Source: Bradysia coprophila
Taxonomy: Eukaryota; Arthropoda; Insecta; Diptera; Sciaridae
Reading direction: 5' to 3'
DNA: 64,000 bases
Assembly (NCBI RefSeq): GCF_014529535.1
Contig: NC_050738.1
Span: 13,408,062 to 13,472,061, forward strand
Shown here: in pieces, positions 21,461 to 36,794 of the stretch
How positions within the stretch are numbered: position 1 is the stretch's first letter
How the letters are laid out: each line of letters begins with the position of its first letter
Notes under the pieces: model-generated
Database searches by the model: none
The model's input: the letters and a program-made list of their open reading frames with translations, nothing else
What the model was told of the DNA's origin: nothing
Made by a program: the position numbers and the translations under genes

Positions 21461-21834
21461 TGTGGATGCAATACCCTACCCGAGGGTTTGTATCGGTACC
21501 ACGGGAGCTGGAAGCCCCCCGAGAACCAGAGAAACTCTCTGTATCGGGCCCAGCGACGGTTGAGGAGCCTATCCTTGGCTGAAACGTGGTGGCTGTCGGT
21601 TCAATTGCGCTTTATGCGCTGGGGTACTGCTCCCGGGGAAAGTGCAGTAAGGGTTGAGATGGGCTCTGGCCTCACCTTTGGTAATGTTGGTGCATGAACA
21701 CCGGCATAAAAAGGTAGTTCTACGCGCTGATTGAGCGGTAATCTAGATCAAATCCTTTTTGGAAAGGAAGAGCTGTTAAGCTTATGGCAGGTAAGCTCTC
21801 TAATCTAAAGATATGTTATTCTGTGGATGCAATA
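21461..21834. mobile_element. GC-rich insert flanked by 13-bp direct repeats (probable retroelement)
   Basis: TGTGGATGCAATA occurs at 21461-21473 and again at 21822-21834, a length typical of LINE/SINE target duplications. The 348 bp between are far richer in G+C than the surroundings (for example GGAGCTGGAAGCCCCCCG). They hold no ORF with a known domain. A SINE, or a LINE 5' fragment, is the likeliest origin. Confidence 0.65.
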
Positions 21835-21929
21835 ATCTAATCTGCTTCGCAGAAAAACTGAACCAAAATCAGCAATCTTCAGTCAATCATTCAGTAAAAT
21901 AAATAAGGTTGAAAAGTAATATCTCTAGC

Positions 21930-22126
21930 CAACGCACTCCAAGAACAGGCACGAGAACAGAATTTAAATAAGAGGCCTCCACGACGCAGTTGTCCAAAAT
22001 TTTCATATAAATTCAGTTTTTTTTTGTTGGTATAGGCCGCGTTACAGGCGTTCCATACAAAATAAGAGGCCAAATGACCGTTAAAAAAATATGTTCATCT
22101 GTTGTGCCTGTTATTGGAGTGCGTTG
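21930..22126. mobile_element. MITE family 'CAACGCACT' copy 2
   Basis: Ends CAACGCACTCCAAG and TTGGAGTGCGTTG, 197 bp, with CTCTAGC (21923-21929) and CTCTAGT (22127-22133) on either side, a 7-bp duplication with one mismatch. The interior differs from copies 1 and 3. Confidence 0.78.
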
Positions 22127-22386
22127 CTCTAGTGTGAACTCCCCAAAGTTTACAGACTTGCTTCTTACTGGTCAGCTCATTTGTCGTATGGTCTGGTCAG
22201 TGCCATTGAAATCGTGCTAATGTTTACCAATAAAGTTAAGAAGAGGCAATTTCAGATATAACACGAATTACGAATGAGGTTCACTGTTAGTGTTTTCAAA
22301 CAAATTTGACTCTGTGATGACTAACATGTATGCGATTTCGTAATGTGATGTGATTATTTGGACGATTAGTATTTCGAAAGCACCTC

Positions 22387-22421
22387 TATATAAAGTAAAG
22401 ATACAAACACTGGATTCATTC
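22387..22421 (+). promoter_or_regulatory. TATA box and initiator of the IFRD gene
   Basis: TATATAAAG at 22387-22395 is followed about 30 bases later by TCATTC (22416-22421), which fits an insect initiator (TCAKTY). The predicted leader is about 185 bases. Confidence 0.65.
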
Positions 22422-22604
22422 AGAAATACGAATCACTGGGTGCTGTCCGTTCAGTGTTGTCTGAAACTAGAGTGATGGAGGTGTTCAGTTGAATACAGTG
22501 CAATTATGTTAAATATTCTGTGATAAGTTAGACTTACCTAACACCTACGATTTCCAAATGTGATGTAATTTATTGACGATAAGCTATTGTGTGTTTGAAC
22601 TAAA

Positions 22605-25294
22605 ATGCCGAACAGGAAACTGAGACGAGCCGGTGATGATCTACGCATATTTAAAGGAAAATGTAATAAGCACTTCTGTTAACTAAAATTACCACATAGT
22701 CATTTGTGTACCTGTTTTGGACGATTGATTTTAGGCAATTTCGCGGATTGTAGGCCGAACGAAGTGAGGTCTACAAGCGAAAGTGCCTTAAATCAACCGT
22801 CCCAAACAGGTGCACATGTGAGTTTTCATGCAGAGGGCCGGAAACCCGAGAAAATTCGAAAAATTGCCCTCATTTTCGGCCCCGAAGCATGAAAAATTAT
22901 AACCGTATGACTAATTACAGGCTTCAGGGATGTAAATACGGAAATTCAGGGTGAATTGGAAGGTGATGAGGAAATCGGTGAAGTTTCTAAGGTGATTGAA
23001 GAAGCACAACCTGTAGATAACCGAAATTACGATGAAATTCTGCTTGAAGCTTTTGACAAAGTGAAAGAAAAGTCTTCAAAGTTACAAATTGAAGCTTTAT
23101 CAGCAATATGCCATCAACTGCAACGACATCTGATTCCTGACTTTCTCAAAGAACACATTGCAACGATTACAGAAATAATCGAATGCAGTTTTCAGCGTAA
23201 CATTGGAACGGAAGTGAGGTGGACAGCCCAACTAGTCGTCCTTTGTTATATTCAATTGCCGGAAGAAACGAGATTCATTGAAAGATTTAGACCGATGGTT
23301 ATATCTGCGTTCGACAAACAAACCTATTCAGTGACTGTTAGGTCGTCCTTATGCAAAACTGCTGTTGTGCTGGTATTTTTACACAAAAATCACTCGAATG
23401 ATTTGCTGGATTTGATGTCGAAATTTGAAGGAATCATCACTGACAAAACTCTTGTTCGCGTGAAAGACAATATTGTAACACGAACATCACAGATCGACGA
23501 TTTGGAAATTGTGGTGGCTACTCTCGAAGCTTGGACATTTCTATACACATTCATGGATTCCGATACCGCGTCTGCAATAGACAGGTACGTTAACAGCCGT
23601 GCAGTAATTAACTTGCTTCGTGAATTCAATTCTCATTTTTCATTCACAAAAAAAGATTTGTTCGAGATTTAGTGGCTCTGCTGAAATGCTTCCAATTCGA
23701 TCTCAGCATTGCCTGTGCTAGAACCATTGCAGTGATATATTCTTGTGGCGATAACGATGCTAAAAAATTTGTGGATAAGAATTTATTAAAAATTATTGAC
23801 GACATTTCAATGATTCGGAGAACAGTTTGGCCTTACACGCATAACGATAAAACGAAAGACCTGGTTCTGTTTTATCTAAAGGTAAAAACAGCAGACAAAG
23901 ATTATTAGAAGGTGAAAATTGAAAAAAATAATAAATTTTTCAGAATGGTACCATACCCCTTAGAGAAATCAAAATTGGCAATGAACTTCTGGCAATGGAT
24001 ACATGGTCGTCCACTATTCAATACGACTCGCTATGCACGATGGTAGGTGCTGCTAATATGCCGAAAATGTTACAGGAAAATGCATTTCTGCTTAGCTCGT
24101 TGAAACAATCAATTTTATGCGAGAATGAATCCAGTTTGGATAATGCATCACTTAGTGAATTGTCTGATAGAACCATGCAGCTTCACATAGACGAATGTAT
24201 GAATTCGGAAATTGAGCGAATTAAAGGAGCTGTCGAAAAAGCAGACGGAAATTTGCTGTTGAATTTCGAAGATGAACTACTATCGCTTCGGAGGAAATTT
24301 GAATTCGACTGTGCTTCAAGCAATGTATTTTTCACGAGCCGGGACAGCATATTTCGCCTATTTGTGTTGATAATGAAACGGGACAAGGAACCGGAAAAAT
24401 TGATCGCAATCGAACTGGCAACACATGTGATTGTCTGTTTGGGCGAAGGAAGTCAATTTTCCCAACAGATTCACTACGAACTATTGACGGAACTGCGGCA
24501 TCCGGAGATTTCTGCATCGATTGTAACGAAAATTTGCACGGCATTTACGTTCATTGCTTTTTTGAAAAATGAAAATCTCTATGGCATTCGGTTTACAATG
24601 GATCAAATGAAAAACATTTTCATCGGGAGTTTCTCGAAAAAACGAAAGGTGACGTCTGTGAATGAAGCGACAGCGGTAGCAATGCAATGCAACGCACTGG
24701 AAGGATGGAGCATTATATTGACGATTTTGCCTCAAGGAGACATTCGTTCCGCACTGGATAATCATGGCAGAGAGGCGTAAGTTTCAAAAAACAAATCAAG
24801 AAATTTCATGTCGTTTTAAAAATCAACATTTTCACATTTACAGAGTCAATCGACATTTGGATGAACTTCTTCAATCTGAATACGTCGAACTACGCACTAC
24901 TGCAGCTGAAACTATTTGTTTGATAATCGAGCACCTGCGTGCCTTGCCTCTAGATTTGCATATCAACTCACAGCTTCCGAAAATCATTGCAGTCACTAAT
25001 AAACATTTAAAAGAGACTAACTCCAAGCACATGAAGGCACAACATTCACGGTTGCAAAAAGTGTTGATGTATCTGGAGAAAGGTGTTCAGCCCAAATATA
25101 CTTTTAAGGTGGGAAAAGAGCAACATGAACTGCACACTTGGTCGGCTTGCTTAAAATATAAGAAACTTTGTGAGATCATGGGGTATGATGGATTGAAAAT
25201 TCATTTGGCTGCAAATGAACGATTGCAAAGCATAATACCGATCGACTTAGCGACAATATCAAATGTTCAGTCGAGATTGAAAAGGAAAGTTTGA
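22605..25294 (+). CDS. IFRD-family protein with two IFRD modules (one frameshift)
   Basis: Exons: 22605-22662, 22921-23881, 23944-24776 and 24844-25294. The start MPNRKLRRAGDD matches the basic N-terminus of interferon-related developmental regulators. Exons 2-3 read as one IFRD repeat ending with the C-domain signature (WSSTIQYDSLCTMVGAANM...). A second helical module follows and ends with a second copy (TWSACLKYKKLCEIMGYDGL...). So two modules lie in one chain of about 767 aa, against about 450 for usual IFRD1/2. IFRD proteins are HEAT-like adaptors acting in transcription control and on ribosomes. Codons shift frame at the A7 run 23648-23654: NSHFSFTK continues as RFVRDLVALLKC only if one A is added. 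With that base the total divides by three. Intron 1 carries a MITE. Confidence 0.78.
22706..22890. mobile_element. Inverted-repeat element in IFRD intron 1
   Basis: Arms at 22706-22743 and 22778-22815 share GTACCTGTTTTGGACG / CGTCCCAAACAGGTGCAC and TTTAGGCA / TGCCTTAAA. A second short palindrome (TTTCATGC...GCATGAAA, GGGCCGG...CGGCCCC) follows at 22826-22893. No ORF. Confidence 0.72.
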
Positions 25295-25499
25295 GTTTAA
25301 TAAATTTCATGTTATGCAAAGTTGACCTGTCTGTTTTGAAGATAACGCAACAATAAATCTTAGACAATACCCGCACAGTTATCAATCTTAGATTACAGGT
25401 CAATTCAGGTCAGCTTAGAATCAGATATTTTCAGATCGATGTGGTAGAGGAATTTCGCATCCGGCGTCATTCACAAAATTCCTTTTACAAAATGCCATA

Positions 25500-26442
25500 G
25501 AGGGATTCTTTTGAAAAACAGCCTACCGAAATCGGGCGTGTTTTCTAGTGCAACTTTTTATAGGTACCTAGAAAGGACTTCGACCCTAGAAGCCAAAACC
25601 ACTCTCAAAAAAATTCTTCGAAGCTTTTATGGCTGGTGAAAGGTGATCGAAAGCCGAAAATTTGCACTTTTCTAACCAAAATTTCTCTGGATACACGAGC
25701 CGTACAGGGTCGTGTGTGGTGTCATTAGAAAGGTAATCACATGTACTATTGAGCCGAATAGAGACTCATTGGTTTTAAAATTATTCCACACTGGAATATG
25801 TGCTGTTGAAGTTTTCAACTGAAAACTTACCAATATTTCTCTAGTTACACGAGCCATACATGGTGGTGTGGGGTATCATTTGAAAGGTATTTTTATGTGC
25901 TTTTGGGCCAAATAGGGTTTTATGGGGTTTGTATGCATATGCGATGAAATATGGACACTTAAACATTTCAACTTCTCATATTTCATCGTAGATGCTTTCA
26001 AACCCACATAAGACCCTATTGGGCCCAAAAGCACATAAAATTACCTTTCAAATGATACCCCACACGACCATGTACGGCTCGTGTAACTGAAGAAATATTG
26101 GTAAGAAAAGTGCAAGTTTTCGGTTGAAAACTTCAACTGCACATATTTCAGTGTCGCTGAATTTTAAACCCAATAAGTCTCTATTCGGCTCAATAGTACA
26201 TGTGATTACCTTTCTAATGACACCCCACACGACCCTGTACGGCTCGTGTATCCGGAGAAATTTTGGTAAGAAAAGTGCAAGATTTCGGTTTTTGATCACC
26301 TTTCACCAGTCACAAAAGCTTCGAAGAATTTTTTTGAAAGTGGTTTTGGGTTCTAGGGTCGAGGTCCTTTCTAGGCACATATAAAAAAGTCCACTGGAAA
26401 ATGCGTCCGATTTCGGTAGGCTGTTTTTCAAAAGAATCCCTC
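25500..26442. mobile_element. Large foldback element, 943 bp
   Basis: The two halves are long imperfect inverted repeats. The left end GAGGGATTCTTTTGAAAAAC and the right end complement it, and matching blocks continue inward (CCTACCGAAATCGG, CTTCGAAGCTTTT, ACACGAGCCGTACAGGGTCG, CAAAAGCACATAAAA) to a centre near 25970. Within each arm an ACACGAGCC...GGTAAT block is present twice, so an older duplication precedes the foldback. No transposase. Confidence 0.85.
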
Positions 26443-26692
26443 ATATTGTGAATCACACACAGGTCACTGTATCATCGACTCCTACTGAGGGAATCCCCGA
26501 TGCTAATATTTACCGCCAAAACTTCGAAAATCATTTAGTGAACACATTTGTATGTGTGACAGCCATATGGACAGCAAAAAACACTCAAACTGACAGACGT
26601 CTTCACCGTAAACAAATAAATGATTGGTTCTATCAGTTGGTTGAGCAACATTTAGATTAAAAACAAAACATTTTTTGGTGATATCGAAGGCT

Positions 26693-28412
26693 ATGAACCA
26701 ACTGGGTATTAGTTCGATGGACGACTTTAGTAAAATGTGTCGTTGCTGCGCCTCACCGAGTGATGAATTGAGTCCAATGATCCAATGTGGGAATACAGAT
26801 GAAGATATACCCAGCATGTTCAAAGAATGTTTCAATCTTGAGGTCAGTTGTTGGTTTTTTATCGCCCTTTTGATACAATGTAAATGAAAGTTATTCTTCA
26901 CCGCACCGGACAATAGATTGACTGTTCCAATTTACTACCAGTATCCATATGCGCGACTTGCTACAAAAAGCTTCGTTATTCGGTGCAATTCAGAGAACTG
27001 TGTGTTTCATCATTCACATTTCTCACAGAGTTTTTGGAGAAGCAGAGCATCACTCTGATCAAAAACGAAAATTTCGAGGATGATGCGTACACCTTTGCTT
27101 CGTGTCTCGTAAGTCATTGCAAAAAGCCTTACACATTAATCCAGAAAGTGTTTCTCACGTTTCTATTAAACCAGAATGATGATACGACGGACGAAACCAT
27201 TGAAGAAACGAAGCCGAGTGTGCAGAGTCATGTCGAAGAGCGAGTCGAACCGCCGAAAGAAAAACTACGTAAGAAACTTCACAGAACGAAACTGGGTGCC
27301 AAATCAGGGAAGAAGAATAGTACGAACAAAAACCCTAGTATCGACGAAGAGGAGAAGGAGACAGACTTGACGGTGGAAGATAGCAGCAGCAATGTTGAAT
27401 CAACCAAAAATTCGAAAACGAAAGGAAAAAAAGAGAAAGTCGGAAAAATGTGCCAGATTTGCGGACAAATATTCAAAAGTCTTCAGGCTCACCTGTACGT
27501 CCATGACATTTTTCCGAAGTTTGAATGCAATATCTGCCACAAGAAATTCCGACACAAAGCAAATGTTCTCAGTCATATGAAGATTCACACAAATCAAAGG
27601 TAAGATCTTCGGCTTGGCTGCATGTGACAGTGACATATTTTAAGAAAATCTTCCTTCCTCTTTGGAGTTAGTTTCGAAAGACAAAGCTGTCTGAGGAAAC
27701 TCCCATAGAGCTCTGAAGAACTATCCGTCGAAAAAATGATCTCAAAATAATTTGTTTTGTTTATTCCATCAACAGAGACTTTAAATGCCATCAGTGTCCC
27801 TACAAAACACAGTTTCGTACATCATATCTACGTCACCTACAAACGCACACAAACGAGGTAGGACACCTGATCTATGACTTTCATGATTTGTCTTTTACTG
27901 AACTTCAATTATAATGTTCGTACAGCGTAACTACAAGTGTACCATCTGCGAAAAACTATTCACCCGGAAAATGACACTGGACCGGCACAAACTAACACAC
28001 GATCTGCCTCGAGTTCCTTGTCCACACTGTGACAAAATGTTTACGACCAAAAAAGGACTGGTTAATCACATCGGCATTCATACCGGAGAGGTATTGTCCA
28101 ATCTAGATGATTGTCCTTACTCATTCTTTCTAAAACGCCAAATATATTTACTTCCAGCGTCCATTCAAATGTAAAATATGTGGAATGGGATTTGTGGCGA
28201 CGTCTTCGCTGTCTGTACACAGAAGAATACATAAAAAGGAGGACGATCTGTTGCGATGCAAAGAGTGCGGACTGGTTTTGACTAACTTACAGATGCTGTA
28301 CAATCACATGAAAGATCATAACGTTCCATCGACAGCGGAAATGTTTCTGACAGAGGTGGAAGTGGTGACTACATCGACCAAAAAGGGAGTCGGTTTCCGG
28401 GATGAGGATTGA
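26693..28412 (+). CDS. ZAD C2H2 zinc-finger protein B
   Basis: Exons: 26693-26842, 26917-27108, 27175-27599, 27776-27857, 27926-28090 and 28158-28412; total 422 codons. The ZAD has KMCRCCASPSDEL in exon 1 and SICATCYKKLRYSVQFRELC in exon 2. A charged linker follows (EEERVEPP-like, then KKLHRTK..KSGKKN). There are seven fingers: a short lone finger (KMCQICGQIFKSLQAHLYVH), then FECNIC, FKCHQC, YKCTIC, VPCPHC, FKCKIC and LRCKEC. It is a nuclear DNA-binding regulator by family; target unknown. The 66-bp intron 27109-27174 keeps frame and has no stop, so it can be retained. The order of fingers matches genes D and E closely. Confidence 0.85.
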
Positions 28413-29033
28413 ATGACTGAACGCGGGAAATGGAAATTGTTACACTGCAAAGGGAAACTGAGTAGTAGAAAACCAGTGGCAGCATTAAGTGAATCTGAAT
28501 CAGAATATGTTTGTGTTGAAGAGGTGTACAAGAATTAAAGATGGAGAAACTGAAAATTATTTTGCTGCTACTAATAGTAGCATAGAAAACATAGAAAACG
28601 AGTTCCAACGAGCAGGATCCATTTTATCGACTTATTTCTAAAGAGCCCCTCAAACACTTAACGTTACTATAGAATACGACCTCCTGTAGTGCCTGTAGCA
28701 TGAAGCTTACGTCTTCGATAGATTTTCTTCATTGAAATTTTAGAGGACTCAACCATCTGCACTTCAAAACAACTTTACACGGATGGCACGTCACTGATCT
28801 AATCAGTGGAATTATTGTTGATATCGCCCAAAAAAGCACAATTTTCAAAATCTCATCACCACCTTATCTTACTGTTTACTGATTTGTACGTACGTGATGT
28901 ATTAGATGGCTTTCGGTCTGTCAATTGCATTATGAAAACTCTTTCAATTGTACTCACACCACCTCCACTTTATTATTAAAAGAAATAGAAAATGCCTACA
29001 ATTCCGCGGAATCAAATTCCAAATCGCCAAATT
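28413..29033. other. Intergenic between convergent genes B and TMEM14
   Basis: The 3' regions of two convergent genes. Nothing codes on either strand. A short AT-rich stretch with AATAAA near 29049 belongs to the opposite strand's exon. Confidence 0.55.
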
Positions 29034-29705
29034 CTACTGACGAGTTGGCAATAAATGTCTGTTGAATGTGTACAGTCCCCGAATAAGAGCAGCACATGAA
29101 ATGATGCAAATCATACCTGCTGGCATCATTTTACCGGATCGGGACCAACGAGCCTTAAATGTAAGGAAATCGATGAGTTTTCATTCATTATGGTCAATAT
29201 TCTTTGACTTACTCCCATCATGCCTGCCAAAACAAGGGACGTGCCTAGCTGTACAAGGGGTTTTGGTGGATCCTGGGATGTTAAATGAGCTCCATAGCCT
29301 TTAAAATGAGAGAATGTTTTACAGTCGGTATTCAAAAGGACATTCCAGAACACATCAAGTGAATGTCAATGTATTTCAGCGATTTCAATGAATTATTCGC
29401 TGTCGGTTCTTACAAGTCATTCAATTCATGCATATTAATAGACAAGATACGAAAGTGTATTAACGAAAAAAGGATTTTGCGACGATTAGTTTTCTTTCAC
29501 TTACCCAAAATGCCACCGAAAGCTAGACCGGCCGCTAAGGATGGAATGGAACCTGAACGAGAGAGAAATGGACTCGTAAATAAATCTGATCTGCGACTGA
29601 AAGTTACATAAAATCTTGTCATTGCGTACCAGCTTTTACGTAGCCCATTATGCCACCAGCAGCAACGGTGGCCGCGTAAAGATATCCGATTATATCTGTC
29701 GACAT
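29034..29705 (-). CDS. TMEM14-family small membrane protein
   Basis: Exons (minus): 29630-29705, 29505-29552, 29213-29298 and 29034-29153; 109 codons. The N-terminus MSTDIIGYLYAATVAAGG and the next exon's SIPSLAAGLAFGGILG match the TMEM14 family almost word for word (GYVKAGSIPSLAAG). QLGTSLVLAGMMG and SGKMMPAGMICIISC follow. There are four predicted membrane helices. TMEM14C relatives sit in the inner mitochondrial membrane and help haem precursor transport in vertebrates; the role here is inferred. The gene lies divergently from ZAD gene C and tail-to-tail with gene B. It is easy to miss because no exon exceeds 120 bp. Confidence 0.92.
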
Positions 29706-30021
29706 TTTTGTGCTGAGAAATGGAAGACAACAGAATTTAATTTACTTTCATCTCTATTGCGTGGATTATTGACAGGAATTAATTACGGAGAACACGTACG
29801 TTAACAGCAGACGTTGTTCACTCTATGAATAACCAAAAAGTACTCCGTAGACCGCCGAGGTGAAAATTCTTCTTTCTTCTACCTTTTTTCGGTTTTGGTT
29901 TAGAGGCTTGGTGTGGGCTTGGTAAGCTCAAAAATTAACAGACTTTGACACACTGAGCACGAGTACTGTCATAATATTATTGTTTTTATACGATGTTGAT
30001 GTTATCTTGAAATACTTTTGA
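29706..30021. promoter_or_regulatory. Shared divergent upstream region of TMEM14 and ZAD gene C
   Basis: Only 316 bases separate the two start codons, so both promoters must lie here. No TATA box was identified. Confidence 0.5.
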
Positions 30022-31516
30022 ATGCAAACAATAGTCAAAATGACCGAACGATTCGATTTAAAATTTGAGGATTTCATCGCAATTTGTCGATTGTGTTGCA
30101 ACAAAGGGACTGGACTGATCCCAATTTTTCCTGAAACCGAGGATGTGTCTAATAATGTCACTGAGCCCACCGATTCCATTCCGGCAATGTTACTTAAGAT
30201 CGGGCTGAGTGTATGATGATTGAAAAATTAGTAATAAATTCCTTTAATTAATTGAAAATCCATGGTTGAGCAGGTAAGAAGAAACGACGGTCTACCTGAA
30301 GCCCTGTGTTCGGATTGTCACATAAAGCTTTTGAATTGCAATAATTTTCGAGTGCAGTGTCTGTCAACAGCAGTCTACCTCCAGGAAATTTTAACTAGAC
30401 ACACAGAGTGTATTGTGATTAGAAACGAGACCGCAGAGGATGACGATGGCAATAATTTCCAGGACTGTTTCGAGGTCGATTACATACTGGTAAGAAAAAT
30501 GCGTGAAAAATTGCCGCTCCGTTCGATCCAAAATTTTGTCACTTTTATTTAAGGACAACGATGAACTGGATACAACAAACGACGTTGAGTTTACAAACGG
30601 TAGAGTCGAAGCATTGGACATAACAATACAAAATGAAAATTCTACAGAAATCCATAAACGCAAACGTGGTCGTCCCAAGTCAAAAGTTGAGAAGCCACCG
30701 CCAGTCGAACAAAACAAGACTACGAAATCAAGCAAAGGCTGCAAATCATCCCACAATAAGAAAAGGTCAAACAGAAAGGACATTTGTCTGATTTGTGGTA
30801 AAGTAATTAACAACAACATCAAAGGACATCAGGCGATACATGACAAAAGTGAAACATTCTATTGCGATATTTGTGGTTTCAAGACGAATGTGAAACTTTA
30901 CATGAAAAATCATATGAACAAGATACATGTAGCTCAAAGGTCTCAAAGTCTAATTCATATTGTGCACAGCATGAACACATCAAATTCCTTATTTTACAGA
31001 AAATATCCCTGCCCTCACTGTCACCTAGTTTTTATGCACTCCGTTACATTGAAACGACATGCAACAATTCACAGTGGCGAGAAAAACTATGTTTGCGAAG
31101 AATGCGGAAAGTCGTATCGTCAACGAGACATGCTGCTGGCCCATCGTAAAAGACATCTTCCACCAACGATACAATGTTCGTTTTGTGACAAATTATTTTA
31201 CTCCAAAAATGAGCTAAAATCTCACACTGGTCTTCACACCGGCATAAAAGCATACAAATGCGATCTATGTACAGCTGCGTTCGTTGCTAGGTAATTATTA
31301 TTCGAATTTCTGGTTTTATAATTGTTTAGATTGACCGAGAATTTTCCCCTTTTTTGCAGTAGTAGTTTGGCAGCACATCGACGTCAGCATAAAAGAGATA
31401 ACGTGTTGCCATCGTGCAAAATATGCGGGATGATGTTCAGTGATCGTTTAGTTTACAATATGCATTTGATGGATCATAAAAGAACGAATCAATCGATTGC
31501 ATACAGTGGTAAATAA
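30022..31516 (+). CDS. ZAD C2H2 zinc-finger protein C
   Basis: Exons: 30022-30210, 30274-30489, 30554-30939, 31000-31290 and 31360-31516; 412 codons from ATG 30022 or 406 from ATG 30040 (MTERFDL...). The second ATG lies closer to where relatives start. ZAD: AICRLCCNKGTGL and EALCSDCHIKLLN...FRVQC. The linker has an AT-hook-like RKRGRPKSK. Fingers: lone DICLICGKVINNNIKGHQAIH, then FYCDIC, YPCPHC, YVCEEC, IQCSFC, YKCDLC and PSCKIC, each with H.3-5H. The 60-bp intron 30940-30999 starts GTCTCA and keeps frame without a stop. A poly(A) signal is at 31529-31534. A likely nuclear regulator. Confidence 0.84.
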
Positions 31517-32960
31517 TGGGAAACATTGAATAAAACTGAATGACTGAGTACTCGAGCTGTAAATTTTGAATTCTGTTGAATCCTTCCTTTCGGTAAGTTA
31601 TGTTTTTGAATGAACACGGTGTAACGAAAAGTTACGTTTTCATGTGATTATTGACCTCAGCTTCGCCTCGGATCAACAAACTTCACACTAAATCTGGACT
31701 TTTCAACTTTTCATCTCTTTTTATGTAAATAACCATTACATGCTAACTTCAGCAAAACGCAAACGATTTCGAAAATTCTTATATTTTTCCCCAATTCAAA
31801 CTCAGTCGAAGATGAGCATAATCGGTCGAGTTCCCGTAGTTCCAATTACTCATCCATGAAACCAAAGGTTTCCTATTTTATTGATCGTTAAACCACGTTA
31901 CACCTGCATAATTGTCGGGTCCTTAGTCCAACCAAAGTGGTTCAAAGGATATTGTTTTGAAAAAAAGTTTTCCGTTGAAGGCGCCCGCAAATTATTGTGT
32001 TACAGATCCTTGATCATTTTCGGCTCGGTTCTTTGCTGCAGATTCTTTGTTCTGTAGTTGAATCAGATTTTTTGGTCATAACTGGCTGGATGACAGAAAA
32101 TGAGGAATATCGCGCCGAACTTACTTTAAACTTCACAAATACTCGTCTTTTCGAATGACCAGAAACTTTGTCTTTCGAAATCAGCCCATACCAAATCAAT
32201 TGCAAACGTTCGAACGCTTCTTATCTTGATTGCCTTTTTGCTCTTGTTTTCTTTATTTATTTCTTTATTCTCCATGTCACTTGTTTGAACTGAACCAACG
32301 CACTTCAAGCAAAAGTGCTATTAATGACAGCTGCCAAATTTTGTCCACATTTTTTTACAGTGCCAAAATCCAGTTTCAGTACCCTCTTTAGAGTACCACT
32401 CATGCTTGAATTGCGTTGACTGAACACTAAAACTGTTGAAACAACAATGAAGGCAATTTTGGAAGTCAAATTTTGTTTGTTAACTAGAACTGCCAAAGTT
32501 CACTATCTATCTCTTTCCTGTACCCATGTCTGATATATGAGTAGCCTTGTTAAAAAAACTGTCAAAAATTTACCAGTGAATGTTGACGAATAAGATCATC
32601 TTCAAAATACGGTACTTTCACACGTAACCTCACTTAAGTTTCGTTAATTCATTCATTCGGCATCTGCATTTTTCTTTGTAAAATCTCTTTGGTAAAATTT
32701 TTGTTAAAATTGTTAAAATTTTCTTGCCCAAAATTAATTGCGTTTAGGCGCAGAATGCGTCGCCAAAACTGATACCAAATGTTTCAGAAGTTTAATTTAA
32801 AGGACTAGCGTCACCTCTTCCTTTTTGGAGGTTTTTGTGGGATAATCACATTTTCATCACTTGGTACCACTTGGTACTAACAAAATCATGAATGGGTATC
32901 AATGGAAACAATTTATGTTTATTAATTTCCATTCATTCTCATTTGTGTAGCATTAGATAT
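31517..32960. other. Intergenic between gene C and the maltase gene
   Basis: Contains the MITE at 32296-32418 and the maltase poly(A) signal (32918-32923, minus). Short ORFs here show no domains. Confidence 0.6.
32296..32418. mobile_element. MITE family 'CAACGCACT' copy 3
   Basis: 123 bp, ends CAACGCACTTCAAGCA and TGCTTGAATTGCGTTG, flanked by ACTGAAC (32289-32295 and 32419-32425), an exact 7-bp duplication. The interior shares AGAGTACCACTCATGCTTG with copy 1 in opposite orientation. Confidence 0.87.

Positions 32961-36794
<3,834 letters not shown>

Larger units (their letters stand above)
20432..22386. other. Intergenic, transposon-rich
   Basis: Holds palindromic copy 3 (21181-21363), a GC-rich insert with 13-bp direct repeats (21461-21834) and a CAACGCACT element (21930-22126). 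A possible orphan exon-like frame (about 20560-20660, before GTAAAT) was seen but not called. Confidence 0.6.

Noticed and set aside
21488..21697. 69-codon frame in the GC-rich insert
   Set aside because: No motif; it is explained by the high G+C of a probable retroelement.
24481..24765. 94-codon minus frame
   Set aside because: Shadow of IFRD exon 3.
29062..29304. 80-codon plus frame
   Set aside because: Antisense to TMEM14 exons 3 and 4, which have exact family motifs and splice sites.
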